Source: Paulownia fortunei | Lineage: Eukaryota > Streptophyta > Magnoliopsida > Lamiales > Paulowniaceae | Assembly (NCBI GenBank): GCA_019321725.1 | Contig: CM033109.1 | Location: forward strand, 18,445,993 to 18,509,992 | Length of the DNA stretch: 64,000 nucleotides | Reading direction: 5' to 3' | Part shown: piece after piece, positions 36,541 through 47,964 of the stretch | How positions within the stretch are numbered: the stretch's first letter is position 1 | How the letters are laid out: every line of letters begins with the position of its first letter | Position numbers and translations under genes: made by a program | Notes under the pieces: model-generated | Database searches by the model: none | The model's input: only the letters and a program-made list of their open reading frames with translations | Told to the model about the DNA's origin: nothing

Positions 36541-37970
36541 TAAGATCGTCTCACCTAGACTTTCATAGGTTATAAGGCTAAGCCATCAACAGATGTTTTA
36601 CATCACAATCCTGATATAAACTTCTCTTCGAATATGGGAAGCTCTATGAAAACACAAAACACCACCCCCCAAAAAAGGGAGTCGAAATAAGTGATTACCC
36701 TAAGCTGCAAAGTCTTAGAGCAGAAAGTCTAAATGCTCTCCAAGTAGCTGCACCTTGGGGGCCACCCATCTACGTCAGGATGCCGTAAAGTGCACCAGAT
36801 GAGTGAATTGATCACTATGTATCCAGATGAGTGTGTCTTAGGCCTTATGTAGGCTAATACTTGAGTTACTCTTGTGTAGGGTGATTGTAGCAATAGTTAC
36901 TCTTAAGATTTTTTTAATGGATTCCTCTGCAAGTTGGGGAAGAGTAAACGTATAAGGATTACTCCATCTTTAAACTACTATAAAGTTGTCTCATTTACGC
37001 TTTCAGTACATTATTTTTTGTTACCTAACTTAGTTTATGAATGCATCATATTTCACTCAACTAATTTTCATTCAATAACCTATTCAACTTAAGTTAAATC
37101 AATTTTCTACTGCACAACTTTGTTGGAACTTACAACATTTTTAACCTACAATAAACAGATAGTTAAGGCATCGAATGAGTAACTACTATCTTTGAATAGA
37201 ACAAGTGGTTACACTTTGTAGAAAAATTTTACGCAAGTTTTTACTTAGAAAATTTATCGAAAGGCCTATTTATCACTACCCCCTCTAAACTCTTTCTTAT
37301 CAATTGGGACCAACAGTTGGGGAAAGAAGTTTTCATCTTCCAGATATTAGCAATACTTATAAAGTTGAATCTTCAAGCCCCCCCATCTCTTTTCTTCAAA
37401 CTTGAAATCTTCTTTGGGGATAGTGAGGATATATGTACTTTTATGTGTGAGCATGTGTATATATGTGTTTTTTTGTGAGTATAAGTATGTGTTTCTATGC
37501 ATTATGTGAGGGTTTTTTAAGTGTATATGAACTTGAGAGATGAGAGAAAATGAAAGGAGAACGGAGAATTTGTGTGTGAAAGAGTGTGTGAAAATATATG
37601 CTTGTGTGTGCTTTTATGTGTGTTTCTAAAAGAGTATTGAGTGTTTTAGGTTTTTTTGGTGCATCGGTGTATGTGAAATGAAGCAAGAATTCATCATTGA
37701 GGATGACTTGTTCCTCCCAAGGTACACATGTAAGGACAAAATAGCTAACAAAATTGAAAATTTCCCGGTGTAAGACTAAGAGGGCCACAAAACCCTTTCC
37801 CATGGCCAATTGTACAAAATCAAGGGCTAAAAATTTGGATATTCTATAAAAGGCCTCAAGGACCCTTATGTTGTCTCTTTTTTTAAGATTAAAATTATGT
37901 CATTTTTTGAGTTAAAACCCTTTTATTTTATTTTTTGAATGCTAGGGTGGCCATGTGGAGGGCCCATTAC

Positions 37971-39075
37971 TGGGTTCGTATGTCTCGAGATGGATACGTG
38001 TGGAAATTTAAAAATTTAAACATGTATAGTAAAATAAATCATGCAATCCCGTGACTAATATAATTATTAGGTTTGTATTTCTTATTACTCGCTTTGCACA
38101 TAAAAATAAAAGTTTCACGATTTACCTAAATTAGCACTTCTTTAGATGACAAGAATTGAAATGATTCAAACCGTTAGTCCCGACTCAGAAACAGATCTGC
38201 TAGGACTCCAAGTGCCCTCCATGAGTACCTACACATCAAGCAAATCCATGAATTTGAATCCATGCTTGAAAATTAAATTTCTTCTCTCTATTCTAAAAAT
38301 AACTTATGGTTAAAAGAATTAAACTGAATAAAAATGATGGAACTTTTTTTATGGAACAAGAAAACTCAAGGCAAGATGAAAGGGCGGATTTTTCTTCCAA
38401 AAAGGGGCCGAAAATTTGCTTCAAAAAGCATGCAAAATTAGGCCCCTGTAGGTGCATATTTATACACACTTTTTTCTTCCCTAATCTAATTAGGAATGTG
38501 TGTTTCTTTCCATCCACGACTAGAAGTCTTTGACTTGCTCACCAAGACCATAGTGGGCCTCATTTATAGGCCTATTAACTTGGACTTGGACTTTAATTAA
38601 TTTAATCAAGTCTATTTTTTAATTAATCTTTATTAATTAAATAAGCTCAACTTAATTAATTTATCCAATCAATTAATTAATTAGTTCCATCTAGGCTACT
38701 TAATTAAGTGAGATGCAATTATATAATCATACTATTTAATTAAATAAATTAATTTAGCCCCTTAAATTAATTTTTACCTATGTTAGTTAATTAATCCAAT
38801 CAATTATTTATTTCACTCCATATGAGCCCGTAATCTTATTAGGTTTAATTAAATAATTTTACTATTTAATTGAATAAATTAATTGAACTTTTTAAATTTA
38901 ATTTTAGTTCCAATTAATTAATCTACATTAATTAATTTAATCCAACTCCTTGGATTACCTTCTAGATAAAAAGTAAACTTTTCCGATTTGTGTGTGACCT
39001 TAGGTTCACAACTAAGCTAATAGTAGACTTTCAACTTTTGCAACTTAGGTGAATTAATATTTTATTCTTAAACCC
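37971..39075 (-). repeat. Partial copia LTR in unit 2 of the duplication
   Basis: Begins TGGGTTCGTATGTCTCGAGA and follows the same LTR family as 31807-33845 until about 39075, where it breaks at the same place as the copy in unit 1. The shared breakpoint shows that the truncation came before the tandem duplication. Confidence 0.6.
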
Positions 39076-39380
39076 TCGCATGAGTAAACTCGCTTAAGAT
39101 TGTCTCACCCAGTTCTTCATAGGTTATAAGGTTAAACCATCTGGAGATGTTTTGCATCACAATCCTGATATAAACATATCTTCGAATACGGAAAGCAAAG
39201 CTAAGGGAAGTTTGTCTAACACATTCTGTGAAAACACAAAACTCCACCCCGAAAAAAGAGGAGTGGAAATAAGCAATTACCTTAAGATGTTATGTCTTAG
39301 AGCAAAAAGTCTAAATGCTCTCCAAGTGGGAGCACCCTGGAGGCCTTCCATCTATGTTAGGATGTCATAAAGTGCACCAG

Positions 39381-40445
39381 CTACTTGTAACAAGAACACG
39401 ATCGAGGATAAGCCTCAACCGCCCACCAAAAAGCAAGCGCTAAGCATATACACCGGTGATAAAGCATAAAAATGCTCTAGTATTACTATAACAAGGGTAA
39501 GATACCCTGACCCCCTAGGCTACCTCGGCAGGACAATGCCCTTGTTGAGACAACTTTGCCTCGACAAGATCACATCCCTATCAAGGCTACCCAATCTCAG
39601 TAGGGCATCACCCCTATAGAGACAACCTCGTCTTGTTAGGATAATGCCCCTATCAAGCTGACCTCACCTCAATAGGATGGGCTAGCTGACCTTACCGATG
39701 CAACATAGCCTCAGTAGTAAGGGGCTATTTTGCTCCTGTCAAGGTAACATTACCTCGATAGGGCACAAGCCTTACACAGTCACTAAGCCTCGATTGAGCT
39801 GTCTAGACAAGGCTCACTCCCAACTACCTCGCTTACAATCTTTGGACGCCACCTCACATGGCAACTCCACGCCTAAGGCATCTATGCCGTATCCTAATCA
39901 TCGAACTAAGTTTTCGAAAATGTTTCCTAAGTAAGAGGAGCCTAATAAAAAACCTCTAACATAAGGGGTCATTAGTGTATACAATCGTGCACTTCTAAAA
40001 GAAGACTCATTCTCTCTAACTGAACGCATAACTCTCGATCACCCCTGTTCTGTACCCTATCTCAGAGGTGGGGGTCTATATGATGGGCATATTTTAATTA
40101 AGCCTAATATATATTGAAGTCTCAGCCCAATAAGGCTTACAGGCCCACAAGACCCAAATTACTATAGAGACCCTCATAGCCTATATCCTACTTAGACAAC
40201 TATAAATTCCCCTCTCCCTATCATTTATGAGGTAATCAATTCATTTGCTCAATTATTGATTTAAGTTCAATTTAGCTCTTTCAGACACGTCTTAACTTTA
40301 GCATCGAAGAGTTTTCCTAAAACCATCTTAAGACCTCTTAATTGTCTGTTCGTGTCATAGGCACAGACCCACCAATGTAGAAACTATTGGCAGTAGATCC
40401 ATTCTTGGTGAAGAACTTCCAACTCAGCATACGAGGTTTAACCCG
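39381..40445. repeat. GC-richer insertion with degenerate 72-bp repeats and an LTR-like right part
   Basis: This follows unit 2 of the tandem duplication where unit 1 continues differently, so it is a separate insertion. The left half (39500-39790) repeats phrases such as GCCCCTATCAAG, CCTCGACAAG and CTCAATAGG with a period of about 72 bp. The right half starts TGATGGGCATATTTTAATTA (40082) and has a TATA-like AACTATAAATTCCCC at 40199, like the TGATGGGC element at 62329. No coding region or clean target duplication was found. It may be a solo LTR of a non-autonomous element. Confidence 0.45.
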
Positions 40446-40449
40446 CATC

Positions 40450-41657
40450 AATGCCTATCTTAATTAGTAGATTCAATCAGTTAAGTAATTCACTCCACAT
40501 AAGCCACTAATCTTATTAGATCTAATTAACTAATCTTATTACTTAATTAAATAAATTTCTTTAACTCTTTAAATTAAGCTTATAATTTTCTCTATATGTG
40601 TGTAATCCCTTAGGCTTAAACAAAGCTAGAAATGGACTTGCAACTTAGGTGAATAATTATTTTTTATTAATTAATTAATTTAATTAATTAATTTAAAATT
40701 AAATCCTTAATTTCAAGAAGCTCACAAGTTATGGAAAGTACCTAACCGTGCATCATAACTACCTAGTCTTTGGTGAAATAGCTGCGAACTTCTGATTAAG
40801 ACTACTATGCAAGTATGGTCCTTCTGTCTCATAATCCTCCGATTAAGTCTAAGGCATGAATTATTAGTCAAAACTCTTTTTGATTAAGTTTAGGATATGA
40901 ATTATTGGTCAAAACTCTTTTTAACTTAATAACTATGATTTCATTTCAAGTTTCATTAACTCTTTGATGAATTAATAGAAAACCCTAATCTAATTTTTAT
41001 GTTATCTTGATTAAGGTCTTTGGAGTCAAGGGCTATGAAGACATAGGAGATTTACCTATTCTTCCTAAAAATAGATCTTTTATTGGTCACTCATTTATCT
41101 CCATACATGAAGATGTTACACCCAACATATTTTCCTTATCAAGCAATCGAGAAATATATAAAAGTGCACATTATCATACAAAAGAATATCATGGTGTCTC
41201 AACTCTAAGGACTAATTCTTGCCCTATCATAACTAGAAAATTTTCATTCAATGAAACAACATTTTCAATTAAAAAATTTCAGTGGGCTTCTTCAGTATAC
41301 TTGTCTCTAACAAGCAAGCACACGCGTACACACACACTAGTATCCCTACATTGATGCCTTTGGAGCTAGACATTCTCCTTCGGAGCATGCATCATGTGCA
41401 CACGTCTTGATAGGCTTATCGATGTCCCATCTCGATAAATTCTTGACTTTGAAATAATTTAAAACCAAAGATATAGAGACATATTTCATTAGTCATCATA
41501 TACGTGACCATACCTCATGGTTAATTATGGTCTAGGAATTTTATCTAATTATCTAAGTGAAATTAAAGATAAAGAAGTGTCATTTTATTAATATAATTTG
41601 AATAAGACAAAAATATAGAAGTGACCATCAATTGACACGTCGGGCACTACTCTAACA
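40450..41657 (-). repeat. Copia LTR fragment with intact outer end
   Basis: Matches 32640-33845 of the copia LTR (for example CTCACAAGTTATGGAAAGTACCTAACCGTGCATCATAACTACCTAGTC-type text at 40710 against 33000) and ends CACTACTCTAACA at 41657, the inverse of TGTTAGAGTAGTG. The part nearest its primer site is missing, so this is a truncated copy. The 115-codon open frame at 41007-41354 lies inside it and is not a gene. Confidence 0.65.
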
Positions 41658-43190
41658 ACCACAACCCTTCTTTCGCCCTTCTCTTTTATATATATATATA
41701 TATATATATTTGCGATGAATTTGGTTAATTATGGATGTATTTGGATTATATCATATAGTCCCAGCCATTTCCAAAGTTGGATCAAGGTTTATTATGAGCT
41801 TGATTCCATGGGATTATTTGTAGGACTGAAGGGGCTTTGAGTGAGATGACTGCAATGCACCCTTAGATTGAGGTTTTTAGCATATTGATTCTGCAAGCCC
41901 TGTTATTAGCTATATACTTATGGTTCCAAACATAGGTGAGAGTGTTGTGTGGTTTTTTTCAATAGTATCATTGGACTACAGTGGAATTAAGTGAGGGTGA
42001 TGCATTGAACCCCTTATGGTGGGCCTTTTGGTCTCTTAGACCTTAGTTTTGGAAAAATGGCCTTAATTAGGCCAATTTGAAAAAAGAAAAAAAATAGAAG
42101 GGAAGTAATTATTGGATGTTTCTTCATTGCAAAATTGAGGTGTATACAAATATTGTACTTTTTTCTTCGATTTAGTATCTGCAATCCTTGTAGCCTAAAT
42201 TTCAGACAATAATAAAAATACAATTACACAATGCAATCAATATAACAAATATTTGATTCCGATAATACATCATTATATCTCGACAAATGGGTTTTATATT
42301 TTGACAAATCTAACCAAATTATCAAGTACTAGGCAGCACATGTATGGAGCCTACGTTTTATCATGTTTATTAATGCAATGTTGATATAATTACTAAGTTA
42401 GCTATTCTTGAGGGAAGTTAATAGGTATGCTCTTTATATCTCAGATGGATTTTATAAATTAAAATCAAGATTTTCTCAATCTAGTTACATTGTATGATTC
42501 TAATTGTCCACAATATTGAAAATGGTTCAAATATGGACACAATTCCTCAATCTAGTTACATTGCATGATTCTAATCATCGCAATATTGAAAATGGTTCAA
42601 ATATGGACACAATTTTGGTGTGTCATAAGGACACTAATCCCGTATTATTTATCTCTTGTTTTAATTGGAGATTTTTTTTCTTTAGATTCTAGTATTTTTC
42701 AACCTTTATGTAAATTAGTTATTGAACTCTAGTCACCAACTCAAGTTTATTTCAAAAAAAATTTATCATTTTTTTGCTTTTATGTATATATAATATTTTC
42801 AAAGATCACATCAAGGTAAATTGACCAAAAAAAAAAAGAAAAAAGAAAAAGAAAAAAATGGTGTTAAAAAGTGTAGAAATGGCCTTCTTTATTGCATGAA
42901 AATCTGGAAGTAGAGAAAATAAAAGTCTGATGATAATGAGATGTTAATTTAACTAAATTGAAAAGAAAAAAAATATTTTAAAAATACATGTAACCTTCCA
43001 CCACCTATCAAAAAGTATTTCTCAAAACACAATTGCCTATACCAAGTGTTTTATCAAACAATAAGTATCATGTCACATCAACAAAATATGAGTCCCACTA
43101 CTAACGTGGTGTCAACCTCACTACTTAGTGTAAAAACACCCAATATACGTTAGTATATCTCAATAATGCAAGAGAGATTATGTTATTTCT
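41658..43190. other. Non-coding stretch with small repeats
   Basis: AT-rich. It holds a (TA)n run at 41691-41710, a 71-bp tandem duplication (next entry) and an (A,G)n run at 42825-42860. I see no supported gene. Confidence 0.4.
42475..42615 (+). repeat. 71-bp tandem duplication
   Basis: Two copies, 42475-42545 and 42546-42615, each beginning CTCAATCTAGTTACATTG and ending ATATGGACACAATT, with only a few differences and one missing base. They read as a 62-codon open frame by chance. Confidence 0.9.
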
Positions 43191-43194
43191 CTCG

Positions 43195-43365
43195 AGTTCC
43201 TTCTCTCTCTATTTATACACACACACTTTATACACACACACACACACGTGGAATTACCTGTCATTTGTTCCTCACCCTTTCTACGGCACTCTATCTCCAC
43301 ACACAGACTTCACAAAACGCTCTGTGTACAAAATAATGGCCTGCCTGGAAAATTGAGATCAAGGT
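43195..43365 (+). promoter_or_regulatory. Promoter-like CT/TATA/AC tract
   Basis: A CT-rich stretch is followed by TATTTATACACACAC (43209), a plausible plant TATA box, and a CA-rich leader. An ATG at 43336 opens only seven codons (stop at 43354) and is followed by a donor-like GGTAAAG at about 43361. It lies 1.2 kb upstream of the LOG pseudogene. Whether it ever drove a gene is unknown. Confidence 0.25.
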
Positions 43366-43650
43366 AAAGTGGTTCTTTTGTGTGTAAAAATATATCCTTA
43401 TGGGCGATTGACATTGACAATCCTAGAAATGGTAACATATTCAAAGTAAATGGACAAAAAGTTAAACCATTTCTAAAAATTAAATTTCACAAGAGAAAAT
43501 TCTTTTTTTTTCTAACCTTTGTTTTGATTAGTGTTGTATATACTCATTTTCTCTGATTTTATTTGTTTTGAAAGTTTTTTTCTCTCTTTTATTTTATTTT
43601 ATTTTATTTTATTTTTCTTTTCCCGATTAAGTGGCGGATAACGATACTCC

Positions 43651-44055
43651 ATGGCTATTAAGTCGGGCTTATTAGTTTCCCAAACAACTAAAATCTTTAT
43701 ACAAATTTTCTCTACTTTTCTCATTCTCTTTTCTTGTTCTTTTCAAAATGGTAACATTTTTCTAACTCTCAAGAAGCAATTTCCATTTCTTTCTAAAAAT
43801 GCAATTTTGAAAAATTATAAAATCAGGATTGAAAGATTGAAGATGCTTATGCACAAGGGCATCCCGGAGGACATACGATGGATAATTGAAGCAAATGTAA
43901 GAGCAGGTGAGTTTTCACATGAGTTTCTAAATTTGCTTAGTAGATACATGTATAATTTTGGTAAAAGCAAATATTCAAAAAAACAAAGGGCGAAAAAAGA
44001 AAAGTTTGTCACAATTGTGCTAGATGGACTTGCAACAAAAAGTGTCGTCTCTTGA
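43651..44055 (+). CDS. Unrecognised 134-codon ORF
   Basis: An uninterrupted frame starting MAIKSGLLVSQTTKIF, with a hydrophobic N-terminal run (IFIQIFSTFLILFSC, about residues 16-30) that could be a signal or anchor segment. A basic middle follows, then IPEDIRWIIEANVRAGEFSH and a Lys-rich end (KSKYSKKQRAKKEK) before VSIVLDGL-like residues and the stop. I do not recognise a family. It is the longest clean plus-strand frame in the window and lies 0.5 kb upstream of the LOG pseudogene on the same strand. It could be a chance frame in AT-rich DNA or an exon of a lost gene. Confidence 0.3.
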   Translation: MAIKSGLLVSQTTKIFIQIFSTFLILFSCSFQNGNIFLTLKKQFPFLSKNAILKNYKIRIERLKMLMHKGIPEDIRWIIEANVRAGEFSHEFLNLLSRYMYNFGKSKYSKKQRAKKEKFVTIVLDGLATKSVVS

Positions 44056-44532
44056 TGAATGGTCTCTAAAATCGAGAAGATAAACTTAAATTCATTAAGG
44101 ATGGACTGAGTAAGGAGTTTTAAATTACATTATATTGACTCTTGAGATGCATTCATGTAGATTGATACAACGTGCAATCCTTGATTTAGGATCGTTTTGA
44201 AATGAATATAAGCTTTATAGTCTTGAGAATCTGACATTAAAATACCCTGTTTGCCAGTTTATAAGAAAACTGGATGGAAAGCATATCCTCGACCCATAGG
44301 GCATTTAAGCCGTACTGGACGTAAAACTAGAGGACGATGTGAGCCATAATCAGAACTACATGTACATTCACGTGTAAGAAGGTAATTTTTTAAATTTTGT
44401 GTGTGTCCTTATTTTCAACCCTTTTGACAAAAAGAAAAAGACATGCAATAAATGCATTCCCTGTTCACACCTTAATAAATATGACCATACTCACTCTATT
44501 TTTGCACAACTTATTTTCAAAAAGAAAAAAAA

Positions 44533-45184
44533 ATGGAAGTTTCTTCAACTCACAAATTCAATTGTATTTGTGTTTTTTGTGGATCCAATCTTGGAAAAAA
44601 TGGTGAGTTTATAGAGGCATCCAATAACCTTGGTAGAACTTTAGCAAAGAGAAAAATTCATTTAGTATATGGGGGAGGCAGTTTAGGGTTAATGGGGAGT
44701 GTTGTTATTTCCGCTCATGTAGGAGGTGTCAAAGTTTTGGAGTTATCCCAAAATCTTTAACAGTATAGAATATCACAGGTATGACCATTGAGATGAGCTA
44801 AAAGTATCACATATTCAGGACAGAATGCCTAACATGTTAAACAATGTGGATGCATTCCTCATTCTACCTGGAGGTTTTGGTACACTGGAGGAATTATTCC
44901 AAGTTGTCTCTTGGGCACAACTCAACATTCACCAAAAACCTATAGGTATTCTTAATGTTAATGGTTTTTATGATGATTTGCTATCTTTTGTAGATCATAC
45001 TATGAAAAAAAGTTTGATTTCACCGTCTGCGAGAAGAATCCTCATTTCTGCTACAACACCTGACCAACTGATTGATCAACTTCTAACATATATGCCAGAA
45101 CCTGATCCAGCCTTGGCCAATGTGGACTGGTCCAATAGGAACAATGGTCGAAAATACAAATTACTTTTGACTCTTAGTCTGTGA
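44533..45184 (+). pseudogene. LOG: LOG-type cytokinin riboside 5'-monophosphate phosphoribohydrolase, intron-less pseudogene
   Basis: LOG enzymes cut ribose 5-phosphate from cytokinin nucleotides, releasing active cytokinin in the cytosol. The copy starts MEVSSTHKFNCICVFCGSN (44533), then has LVYGGGSLGLMG, the family nucleotide-binding loop. After a frameshift at about 44734 it reads VIPKSL, a TAG, NITGMTI; after another at about 44794, DELKVSHIQDRMPNMLNNVD. The catalytic motif PGGFGTLEE is intact (44867-44893), followed by VVSWAQLNIHQKPIGILNVN, SPSARRILISATTPDQLIDQ and an end at 45184, about full length for the family. Two frameshifts and one stop disable it. No introns interrupt it, although plant LOG genes usually have several, so a processed retrocopy is likely. 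It lies directly against the 3' interior of a gypsy element. Confidence 0.88.
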
Positions 45185-45229
45185 TACTTATTGTTAATGA
45201 TTTTATCTAATAGTATGTGTTTTTTTTGC

Positions 45230-46806
45230 TTGTTGTTTCAGCTTTATTTTTTTTAGCCACACTTCAGGTGATATCTTTCAAACTCTACTTTCCTATCTAT
45301 TTTTGACATTGGGGACAATGTCTCGATTAGGTTAAGGGAGGATAGTTGATATCATGACTTATGTGTTCAATGTGGTTTTTCTAGTTAAAAAAAAATCAAG
45401 CGTGTTTTCTGATGGGTCCGTTGAATCATGAAAAGTGGTGGCAGAGTAAAGGGTAATTATAACACTCTTGAGACGCATCCCTATTTTTTGCATAACATAG
45501 CAAGTTTGTGAAGTTTTTAACAAATGTTTGTGAATTACCAATTGTTTTTTTATTTTTTTGAGTCGTAGAGGTTCTACCAACTTCAATGATTAAAATTAAG
45601 CATGAATAATATAGTTTGATTGATGATGGGTGTTGTTTTGGACTTTGATTTTGTTATTTGGTTAATATATTTTTGCGATAATTATACTCAAATTTTGTTT
45701 TGCACAAATAGTTACGTTATTCAGTGTGAAGACAATCATGTCAAAATAGATAGTTCTTATGTCCTTGTTCTAATAATCACTTGGATCTTCAACATGTAGG
45801 GGTTGAGTATTAGAACTTTTACTTTTGGTCTGTCGAGGCGAACGACTGATAGTGCACCACTAAAAAATGATTAAGGCATTAGGCTTTCTAGCACCATTCT
45901 AAATCAACTTGTTCCCCATATGATGTTTCAAGAGAACATCCCCCTAGTAAAACACTTTAAATAAAAAAAAATTGTAACCATATCTTTTTACCTGGCCTAA
46001 AAATACTATTATCCAACCCTTGTTCTAAAAATGATTGGAGTTTAAGAGACATTCAATTGACAGCGTGAACTTACAAAAAAAATTCAGGTTGGAATAGAAG
46101 ATATAAGTGTAGGGGATTTTCTCTTTAAAAAAAAGAAAAGAAAAAGAAAAGAAAAACAATAATAAAAAAAATAGAAAGAAAAAAATTGCAAAGTGCTACG
46201 AGTTGCAACTAAAAATGAACTCTATGTCTCTAATTCCATGAAGTTTTTAGAAACTTTGTTGAATCTTATCCTTTTATTTCTTAGCTACATTGCTACTCTT
46301 TGACCCCATTACAACCTTTGTTGAAAACTTTTTGATTTCGTGTGATGCCTTCAGTGTAGTAGAGATTTGCACCAAAGAAGAGCCTATTATGTTTAACTTT
46401 TTCTATTAGAGATTGGGTGATGGTTTTTGTAAGATTTTATGTGAATTTACTTATTTGAAGCATGCATAGTTTCGTCACTATTGACATTAACTATCCACAT
46501 ACACACTTGAGTATGCTTATTGTAGAAAATGCATGACTAAGAGTTAAACTCAACACTTGTTTGATTTTATTTCCATATTACTTTGTTGCTTCATGAGAAT
46601 AGAAGTTGGAAGATAGTTATTATAGGTGTTTGTAGGTATCACTACTGGAAACCTTCACGAGACTATAACTCGTCCTCTATGGGCCACCTAGGGGTTTAAA
46701 GACTTGTTGTATATGCTAAACGCAATCATTATTTCCTACAAAAGTGGATTAGTTTATGTTTGTTTTAGGCTTGCTCGAGGACAAGCAAGGTTAAGTGTGG
46801 GAAATT
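45230..46806 (+). mobile_element. 3' interior and polypurine tract of a third Athila/Tat-like element
   Basis: Non-coding. It carries ACATTGGGGACAATGTCTCG (45308) and, at the right end, TTGCTCGAGGACAAGCAAGG with the purine tract AAGTGTGGGAAATT (46793-46806), the same layout as the minus-strand element at 14649-16200. CCACCTAGGGGTTTAAAG (46683) also matches CTTTTAAACCCCTAGGTGG there. Gag and protease are absent: the LOG pseudogene occupies the place where coding sequence would end. Confidence 0.75.
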
Positions 46807-47964
46807 TGATAAGTGCATATTTTGATATATTTTTGTATCAAATCCTTTATACTTTTCTTGCTTTATTCTTGTTAATATTATTGTTTTATTAATGTTTTGT
46901 GTTAGGGAATAAATGGAAGCATGTTTCCAAACTTGTGCAGTTTTTGTAATTTGAGCATAACTTCATGATCAAAAGGCTATAGACTTGAAGCTTATTTCAT
47001 TTAAAAGCCAAGAGATAGAGGTATAATATTTCTGTTGGAAGATTAGTCTAATTTAGTCTTGATTATAGCAGAAAATTCATCCAAGCAGTTGTATAAAATG
47101 GATCACCAAAATTCGGATCAGAGTTCAGCCCAATATTGACTTATTTTACCAATTGGGTTATATCTCTTGAGCCCAAATTTATTTTATGTTGAAATTTCGA
47201 TATGTTATATACAAGAGGAAATAAACAAGTTTGTTGAAGACAAGATAGTGAGAAAATATGTCAAAATGGTAAAAACATAGACTATAATTTGTTGTTGCTG
47301 TTAAAGGACGACTCTTGGACATGACTCGGTAATTTGACCATATCTCCTTCATCCGACCATCAAATTTGACAAAAGATATATGAAAATATATCAACACCAA
47401 AAGATCTACAATTTTGATTCTTTACATATCTTCCAAAACTGGCTGTATCTAACCAAACAATGCAATTCAATTCAATGGGTGAGAACTTGGTGTAACAACT
47501 TACCAACTCTTGGCAACCAGCATACCACTTGATTAACCCCTCCATTATTTGTTTGGCTTCTAGCTTACTCTAAGTACTATAAATAGGCCATGTATTAAGC
47601 TTGTAAGAGAGGGGGTAGAGGGTTTCTTTAGGCTAAGTTTTCTAGTTTGTATATTTTCTAGTATTGTAAGTTTTCTAGTAGTAATAGAAATGCATTTTCT
47701 AGTTTCTTTATATTTTTAGTCTTTGCTACTTTTATTATGTCTTTGTAAATTTCATTTTATTGAGGAAAAAGTGTGAACCTCTTGATGGAGGAAAATGAAT
47801 GGTTATAAGGGTAGAAAATGTTTAAGTATGTTGTTGTATTATTATTTATTTTTTATCTAAACCCTACTTGTTTTGTGGTGATTCTTGATTTATGTATCTT
47901 CAATGGCACAATAAATACTTGGGTTCATTTAGCTTATTGTATATGTTTTACCCCATAATTATAT
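46807..47964 (+). repeat. Truncated 3' LTR of the third Athila/Tat-like element
   Basis: Starts TGATAAGTGCATATTTTGAT right after the polypurine tract, as do the LTRs of the element at 12765-20800. It runs about 1.16 kb and stops at the gypsy integrase reading FSTAYHPQ at 47965, lacking its end (the GAGTCGATCCCAC region). TATA-like ACTATAAATAGGCC lies at 47576. Confidence 0.7.

Larger units (their letters stand above)
34145..39380. repeat. 2.65-kb segment duplicated in tandem
   Basis: Unit 1 runs from ATCACTATGTATCCAGATGA at 34145 to TGCACCAG at 36798; unit 2 runs from the same start at 36811 to the same end at 39380. Both contain, in order, CCCCCTCTAAACTCTTTCTT (34703, 37280), CCAACAGTTGGGGAA (34735, 37313), a GT-rich stretch with TGTGTATATATGTG, a GGCCATGTGGAGGGCCCATTA border (35377, 37950), a partial minus-strand copia LTR, and CTCCAAGTNG before the end. 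Unit 2 lacks about 100 bp near 36900. Open frames inside are not conserved between the two units, so I call no gene. Confidence 0.8.

Noticed and set aside
37495..37809. 104-codon minus-strand frame in unit 2 of the tandem duplication
   Set aside because: The matching stretch of unit 1 does not keep the frame, and the sequence is GT/CA-rich; there is no domain.
38293..38533. Overlapping 74- and 75-codon frames on opposite strands
   Set aside because: They lie in a copia LTR fragment; the unit 1 copy breaks them.
41007..41354. 115-codon plus-strand frame
   Set aside because: It lies inside a copia LTR fragment and is antisense to the element.
43815..44012. 65-codon minus-strand frame
   Set aside because: It is antisense to the 134-codon plus-strand ORF and has no features of its own.
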